Origin: Rhodospirillales bacterium
GTDB lineage: Bacteria; Pseudomonadota; Alphaproteobacteria; Acetobacterales; Acetobacteraceae
Length of the DNA stretch: 9,725 nt
Reading direction: 5' to 3'
Assembly (NCBI GenBank): GCA_025352915.1
Contig: JANXSA010000744.1
Coordinates: 1-9,725, forward strand
A program made the position numbers and the translations under genes. Shown one piece after another: positions 7,381 to 9,725 of the stretch. Under the pieces are notes generated by a model. It saw only the letters and a program-made list of their open reading frames with translations, ran no database searches and was not told the origin of the DNA. Every line of letters starts with the position of its first letter. Within the stretch, counting starts at the first letter, position 1.

Positions 7381-7422
7381 AGCATGATCGGTCGTTCTAT
7401 CAGCGCAGATCAGCTCTAGCCG
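7374..7422. terminator. Shared hairpin between convergent genes (likely bidirectional terminator)
   Basis: The left arm 7374-7389 (CGGCTAGAGC.TGATC with one extra A at 7384) pairs with the right arm 7408-7422 over 15 base pairs, around an 18-base loop. The stem contains the TAG stop of benE (7378-7380) and, on the other strand, the TAG stop of the small minus-strand ORF (7416-7418). There is no T-tract on either side, so it is not a textbook intrinsic terminator, but position and symmetry suit bidirectional 3'-end formation. The GAGCATGATC core also recalls palindromic intergenic repeats common in alphaproteobacteria. Confidence 0.6.
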
Positions 7423-7643
7423 GCGGCCGCGGCGAGCAGCATCGCCAGCACGGCCATCGTGCCGCCGACCAGCGCCGCCAGCCGTGCCACCGGAGCCGCA
7501 TCGGCGCCCGGCGCATCGAGCAGGAATGGCTCCAGTGCCAGCGGCAGGATGGCATGGCATGGCACGCCATGGTCCGGCGCCGCGTCGGCCCGCATGGTGG
7601 GCCGCGTGGCTGCCGGGCGAAACTGGGCAATGCTGACGGACAT
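7416..7643 (-). CDS. Small hypothetical protein with C-terminal membrane segment
   Basis: I do not recognise this 75-residue product. It begins MSVSIAQFRPAATRPTMRAD, has a short block HGVPCHAILPLALEPFLLD (25-43) with two His and one Cys, and ends with a continuous hydrophobic stretch at about 54-74 (VARLAALVGGTMAVLAMLLAAA), which would anchor it in the membrane with almost no tail after it. The ATG at 7643 has CGGAG (7657-7653 on the minus strand) 9 bases upstream. Its stop sits symmetrically opposite the benE stop inside a shared hairpin, which supports it being a real gene. In-frame upstream ATGs exist but give a long, low-quality leader. The alternative is that this is a chance GC-rich reading frame, since other frames here are open too. 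Confidence 0.5.
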   Translation of the reverse strand: MSVSIAQFRPAATRPTMRADAAPDHGVPCHAILPLALEPFLLDAPGADAAPVARLAALVGGTMAVLAMLLAAAAG

Positions 7644-7971
7644 GGCTGGCTGCTCCGAAGGCGGCGCGCGCCCATCCGGGGCACTGCGCCAAATCGCTGT
7701 CGATGCCCGCAAGAATGCCGATTGGCGTCCGCCGGGTAAATGAAATGCCCGGTTAAAGATTGGCGAGGGCGGAGGGTTTCGTGCTCCGGCCACGGTGCCG
7801 TGGAGCAATGGATTTCGCCCCCAGATCGAAACTGCCGCATCCCGTTCGCGTCGGAACGCCGCCGCAGGGCAGGCTTCAGCCCGCCGCCTCAAGCGGTTTC
7901 ATGAACGGTGGGCCGGGCGCTCCGGTGGAAACTCATACCAACAGTCACAGCGCCAGCATGACCGTTGCTGT
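7644..7971. other. Gene-poor intergenic stretch
   Basis: No supportable gene lies here. Open frames on both strands have rare start codons or no ribosome binding site, and their Arg/Pro/Ala-rich translations lack recognisable motifs. It holds the presumed upstream control region of the small minus-strand ORF. It also has minor dyads: CCGGG/CCCGG at 7732-7752, and TGCTCC/GGAGCA at 7782-7807 enclosing CCACGG/CCGTGG. I found no riboswitch signature. Confidence 0.5.
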
Positions 7972-8026
7972 CATACCAGCGGCCCTATCTGTTGACCCAT
8001 AGGGTAGGTCAACGGCCGCCAGCATG
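7972..8026. repeat. Imperfect palindromic element
   Basis: GTTGACC (7991-7997) and GGTCAAC (8007-8013) form a perfect 7-bp core. The fold continues outward with GCGGCC (7979-7984) against GGCCGC (8014-8019) after a 6-base bulge (CTATCT), and then more weakly to CAT (7972-7974) against ATG (8024-8026). It begins with ATACCAGC, like the stronger palindrome at 8068-8120. It may be a decayed copy of the same intergenic repeat or an operator-like dyad. Confidence 0.45.
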
Positions 8027-8067
8027 AGTCTTTGTTATGCGCGCCGCCACCGGCCAGCCCGACGCGC

Positions 8068-8120
8068 GATACCAGCCGCCCTTATTGATGGAAGAGTCAT
8101 CAATTAGGGCGGCTGGTATC
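8068..8120. repeat. Near-perfect 23-bp inverted repeat at the 3' end of the Lrp gene
   Basis: The arms 8068-8090 and 8098-8120 are complementary at 22 of 23 positions (one mismatch at 8083/8105), with a 7-base loop GAAGAGT. The left arm starts GATACCAGCCGCCC and ends ATTGATG. The right arm includes the first two bases of the Lrp stop codon complement (8119-8121), so transcripts of that gene would fold here. No T-tract follows on the minus strand (GCGCGTCGGG), so it is better described as a palindromic repeat that may also help termination or stabilise the mRNA end. Confidence 0.8.
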
Positions 8121-8655
8121 AGTCGCGCCGGGCGTGGAAGGCGGAGGGATGCAGCGGCAGGGCGGTGGTGCTCTTGATGCGTTCCATCGCGAACCGCGAG
8201 GTGACGTTTTTCAGCGGCGCGCTGGCGATCAGCCGCTTATAGAAGGCGTCATACTCGGCCATATCGGCGGTCACCACGCGCAGCATGTAATCGACATCGC
8301 CGGCCATGCGGTAAAATTCGAGCACCTCCGGCATCGCCTGCACCGCCGCGGCAAAGGCTGCGAGCCATTCCGGCGAATGACTGCCCGCCTCGATGGCGAC
8401 ATACACGGTCAGCCCCATCCCGACCTGCGCCGGATCGACCAGCGCCACCCGGCGCAGGATCACGCCAGCGGCCTCCATCTTCTGGATCCGCTTCCAGCAC
8501 GGCGTCGGTGACAGGCCAATACGGAGGGCCATCTCGGCAATCGACAGGGTACTGTCCTGTTGCAGGATGCCGAGCAGCTTCTGGTCGATCTCGTCCATGA
8601 CGATGCTCGGCAGGGCGGGGGTCGGCAGGCCGGGGGTCGGCAGCGCGGGGGTCAT
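8119..8655 (-). CDS. Lrp/AsnC-family transcriptional regulator
   Basis: Lrp/AsnC proteins bind DNA as dimers or octamers and sense amino acids or related small molecules through a RAM domain. The core is complete: MDEIDQKLLGILQQDSTLSIAEMALRIGLSPTPCWKRIQKMEAAGVI (20-66), with the typical LSPTPCW recognition-helix start, then a RAM domain of about 75-160 including GDVDYMLRVV (119-128). The ATG at 8655 gives 178 aa with a 19-residue leader MTPALPTPGLPTPALPSIV, coded by a 15-bp tandem repeat. The ATG at 8598 gives a family-typical 159 aa. Neither start has a strong ribosome binding site (GAG lies 8 bases before 8655), so the N-terminus is uncertain. The sequence resembles BkdR/Lrp-type activators of amino-acid catabolism. 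Its target is unknown; autoregulation through the AT-rich upstream region is plausible. Confidence 0.9.
   Translation of the reverse strand: MTPALPTPGLPTPALPSIVMDEIDQKLLGILQQDSTLSIAEMALRIGLSPTPCWKRIQKMEAAGVILRRVALVDPAQVGMGLTVYVAIEAGSHSPEWLAAFAAAVQAMPEVLEFYRMAGDVDYMLRVVTADMAEYDAFYKRLIASAPLKNVTSRFAMERIKSTTALPLHPSAFHARRD
8606..8650. repeat. Three tandem copies of a 15-bp unit inside the Lrp 5' end
   Basis: Units at 8606-8620, 8621-8635 and 8636-8650 follow GTCGGCAGGCCGGGG with one or two differences each. On the minus strand they encode LPTPA/LPTPG/LPTPA-like pentapeptides between the two candidate start codons. Because the unit is a multiple of three, copy-number change would keep the frame. 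Confidence 0.8.
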
Positions 8656-9054
8656 ATCACCATCTCAATTCGTGAATATTCCAATATACGATACTGCATT
8701 GGCTATTTCCACTCGCCTGTATCGGGAAAATATTTTTGCGCAGCTGGGTCTGCGTAATATTCGCTGCTCCCCGGGAATGGCGACGCAGCCGGATTTGCCA
8801 AACTTCGGTGCGGTGCCGGGTTTCGGTTGCCTTCGCGGCGCCGGCGGCGAAATCTGCCGCCAGGCACGGCGGTTGGGCCGCCGGGCCGATAGCGAGGCTG
8901 TTGCAAGCATGTTCCGCCCGTCGATCACCGTGATGACCCGCGCTGGCTGGCCGACCGGCATCACCGCCGCCTGTTGTCGCGGCTGATATCAACCGCACGC
9001 TGCGACCAACCAACAGCCACGCCGGCACCATGATGCTGGCGGGAAAGGTGAGCC
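8656..9054. other. Intergenic region with AT-rich control segment
   Basis: These 399 bases have no supportable gene. The part near the Lrp gene (8660-8765) is AT-rich and carries three AATATT palindromes (8675, 8729, 8756) and a CGCAG/CTGCG dyad at 8739-8754. The rest (8766-9040) is GC-rich; its open frames give unconvincing, Arg-rich translations without ribosome binding sites. The ribosome binding site of the small plus-strand gene (AAAGGTG, 9044-9050) lies at its right end. Confidence 0.5.
8683..8711 (-). promoter_or_regulatory. Possible sigma70-type promoter of the Lrp gene
   Basis: Read on the minus strand, TGGAAA (8711-8706) and TATATT (8688-8683) are separated by 17 bases and lie about 30 bases before the ATG at 8655. 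The -10 hexamer is a good match and the -35 a partial one (4 of 6). The region is clearly AT-rich against a GC-rich background. Confidence 0.35.
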
Positions 9055-9261
9055 ATGTTCCAGTCCCATGTCATCGAAATATCCGGCCGCGTCGCCGGCG
9101 CTGCCGTGACCAATGCCAACGGCTTCCGCTTCATCGCCATCGATCCGCGTTTGGATGAGATCGACGGCAGCGCCTGGGCCTCGCTGGCCGCGTTGCGCCG
9201 GGCGGCCGACCACCTGGCGCGCACCGGCAGCCTGCCGCGACGGGCCGCTGCCGTGGCCTGA
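9055..9261 (+). CDS. Small conserved-type hypothetical protein, 68 aa
   Basis: The sequence MFQSHVIEISGRVAGAAVTNANGFRFIAIDPRLDEIDGSAWASLAALRRAADHL... resembles a short protein of unknown function I associate with Acetobacteraceae-type genomes (pattern G.a.VxxxxGFRFxAxDPRxxExDGSxWxSLAxxRRxxxHLxxTGxLP). It has no signal peptide, membrane segment or catalytic motif; the first half looks like a small beta structure and the second half (about 42-56) an amphipathic helix. The start at 9055 is supported by AAAGGTG with about 4-5 bases of spacing. It stands alone between the Lrp control region and the FAH-family gene. The function is unknown and the family resemblance is from memory only. Confidence 0.7.
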   Translation: MFQSHVIEISGRVAGAAVTNANGFRFIAIDPRLDEIDGSAWASLAALRRAADHLARTGSLPRRAAAVA

Positions 9262-9436
9262 CCGGCGCTACCGCGCCCAGCCAGCCGCCCAATTGAATGG
9301 GGATCAAAGGGCCCCCGGCCCGTCACGCGAAGGCGTGCTGCGCACGACGCCGCCGGAGGCTTGCTGGCTTTTCCGCATGCCCGGCACGCGATTGCATCCC
9401 GCGCCCCACTGCGGCACGCTGCGCCCAAGCAAAGCT

Positions 9437-9442
9437 GGAGGA
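9437..9442 (+). promoter_or_regulatory. Strong ribosome binding site of the FAH-family gene
   Basis: GGAGGA lies 6 bases before the ATG at 9449 and is the best Shine-Dalgarno match in the window, fixing the start. The gap of 187 bases before this gene (9262-9448) shows only a small CGTGC/GCACG hairpin (9334-9346) and no clear terminator or promoter. Confidence 0.7.
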
Positions 9443-9448
9443 AGCGCG

Positions 9449-9725
9449 ATGAAGCTGGTATATTTCAACGACTACCGGATGGGTGTGCTGAAAGGCGACG
9501 CGGTGGTGGATGTTTCCGCTGTCGTGGCCGATATTCCGCATGTCGGGCCAGGCGACCTGATGAGCGGCTTGATTGCCCGTTTCGATGCCTATCGCGGCAG
9601 GCTGCAGGCCGCTGCCGATGCCGGCGCCGGCGTGCCCCTGGCCTCGGTCACCCTGCGCGCCCCGCTGCCAAAGCCCGGCAACATCGTCTGCATGGCGGTG
9701 AACTACATGGAGAACGGCACGCTCA
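9449..9725 (+). CDS. Fumarylacetoacetate hydrolase-family protein, 3'-truncated by window edge
   Basis: The first 92 residues are visible. The N-terminal domain (MKLVYFNDYRMGVLKGDAVVDVSAVV) is the small FAH_N-like part that reads the gene's own substrate specificity poorly, followed by LRAPLPKPGNIVCMAVNYMENGT at 69-91. That block matches the entry into the FAH catalytic fold (APLPrPgKIvclglNY). The family hydrolyses C-C bonds in 1,3-dicarbonyl acids, decarboxylates oxaloacetate-like acids or hydrates dienoates, with a divalent metal held by a Glu-Glu-Asp set that lies beyond the window. It often ends aromatic-compound pathways, which would fit the benE-type transporter nearby, but the two are separated by the Lrp region and need not be linked. 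Confidence 0.85.
   Translation, partial: MKLVYFNDYRMGVLKGDAVVDVSAVVADIPHVGPGDLMSGLIARFDAYRGRLQAAADAGAGVPLASVTLRAPLPKPGNIVCMAVNYMENGTL

Noticed and set aside
7459..7743. 94-aa plus-strand ORF opposite the small membrane ORF
   Set aside because: No ribosome binding site and low-quality composition; the opposite strand has the better start, a membrane segment and a matched terminator.
7732..7807. Possible riboswitch (for example cobalamin) upstream of the small minus-strand ORF
   Set aside because: Small dyads are present but I find no B12 box or other diagnostic riboswitch core.
8777..8986. Possible 69-aa plus-strand ORF in the Lrp upstream region
   Set aside because: The ATG has no properly spaced ribosome binding site and the translation shows no motif or fold-like pattern.
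8980..8991. CGGCTGATATCA, 11 of 12 identical to the right end of the 8068-8120 palindrome
   Set aside because: Too short, and no inverted partner nearby; could be chance, so not called a third repeat copy.
9334..9346. CGTGC/GCACG hairpin after the 68-aa gene
   Set aside because: Only 5 bp with no T-tract; too weak to call a terminator in GC-rich DNA.

Overview
The window is very GC-rich, except for about 100 bases near 8,660-8,765. It is tightly packed with genes joined by ATGA-type or one-base overlaps. The protein styles suggest an alphaproteobacterium, most likely of the Rhodospirillales/Acetobacteraceae type. That is an inference from composition and protein family; no rRNA or tRNA is present to settle it. 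It looks like an ordinary chromosomal metabolic region. I see no transposase, integrase, phage gene, CRISPR array or recognisable defence locus.

Layout. (1) Plus strand, 1-2583: the 3' part of a BT1/MFS-type membrane transporter, coupled to a SelO/YdiU-family pseudokinase-fold adenylyltransferase. (2) Minus strand, 4346-2590: an SRAP (YedK/HMCES-type) DNA-protein crosslink protein, followed with a 4-base ATGA overlap by a mandelate racemase/muconate lactonizing enzyme-type enolase-superfamily protein. This pair converges on selO with only 6 bases between the stop codons. (3) Plus strand, 4486-7380: an operon-like run of an Old Yellow Enzyme-family flavin oxidoreductase, a HutD/Ves-family cupin-like protein and a BenE-type benzoate transporter. 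It is divergent from the SRAP pair across 139 bases. (4) A shared hairpin (7374-7422) separates benE from a small convergent minus-strand ORF (75 aa, probable C-terminal membrane anchor). (5) A 475-base gene-poor stretch (7644-8118) holds two palindromic elements. (6) A minus-strand Lrp/AsnC-family regulator (8655-8119) carries an unusual N-terminal tandem repeat and is preceded by an AT-rich control region. (7) A small conserved-looking plus-strand ORF (9055-9261). (8) The start of a fumarylacetoacetate hydrolase-family gene running off the right edge.

Working together: OYE reductase + HutD-like protein + BenE transporter look like one transcription unit that could take up and reduce an unsaturated or aromatic carboxylate. 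The enolase-superfamily protein and the FAH-family protein are also catabolic types. No complete pathway is visible and the substrates cannot be read from sequence. The most notable oddities are active-site substitutions in the OYE protein (His at the usual flavin-modulating Cys) and the enolase-superfamily protein (KxQ in place of KxK), the divergent C-terminus of SelO, and the palindromes sitting on gene ends.
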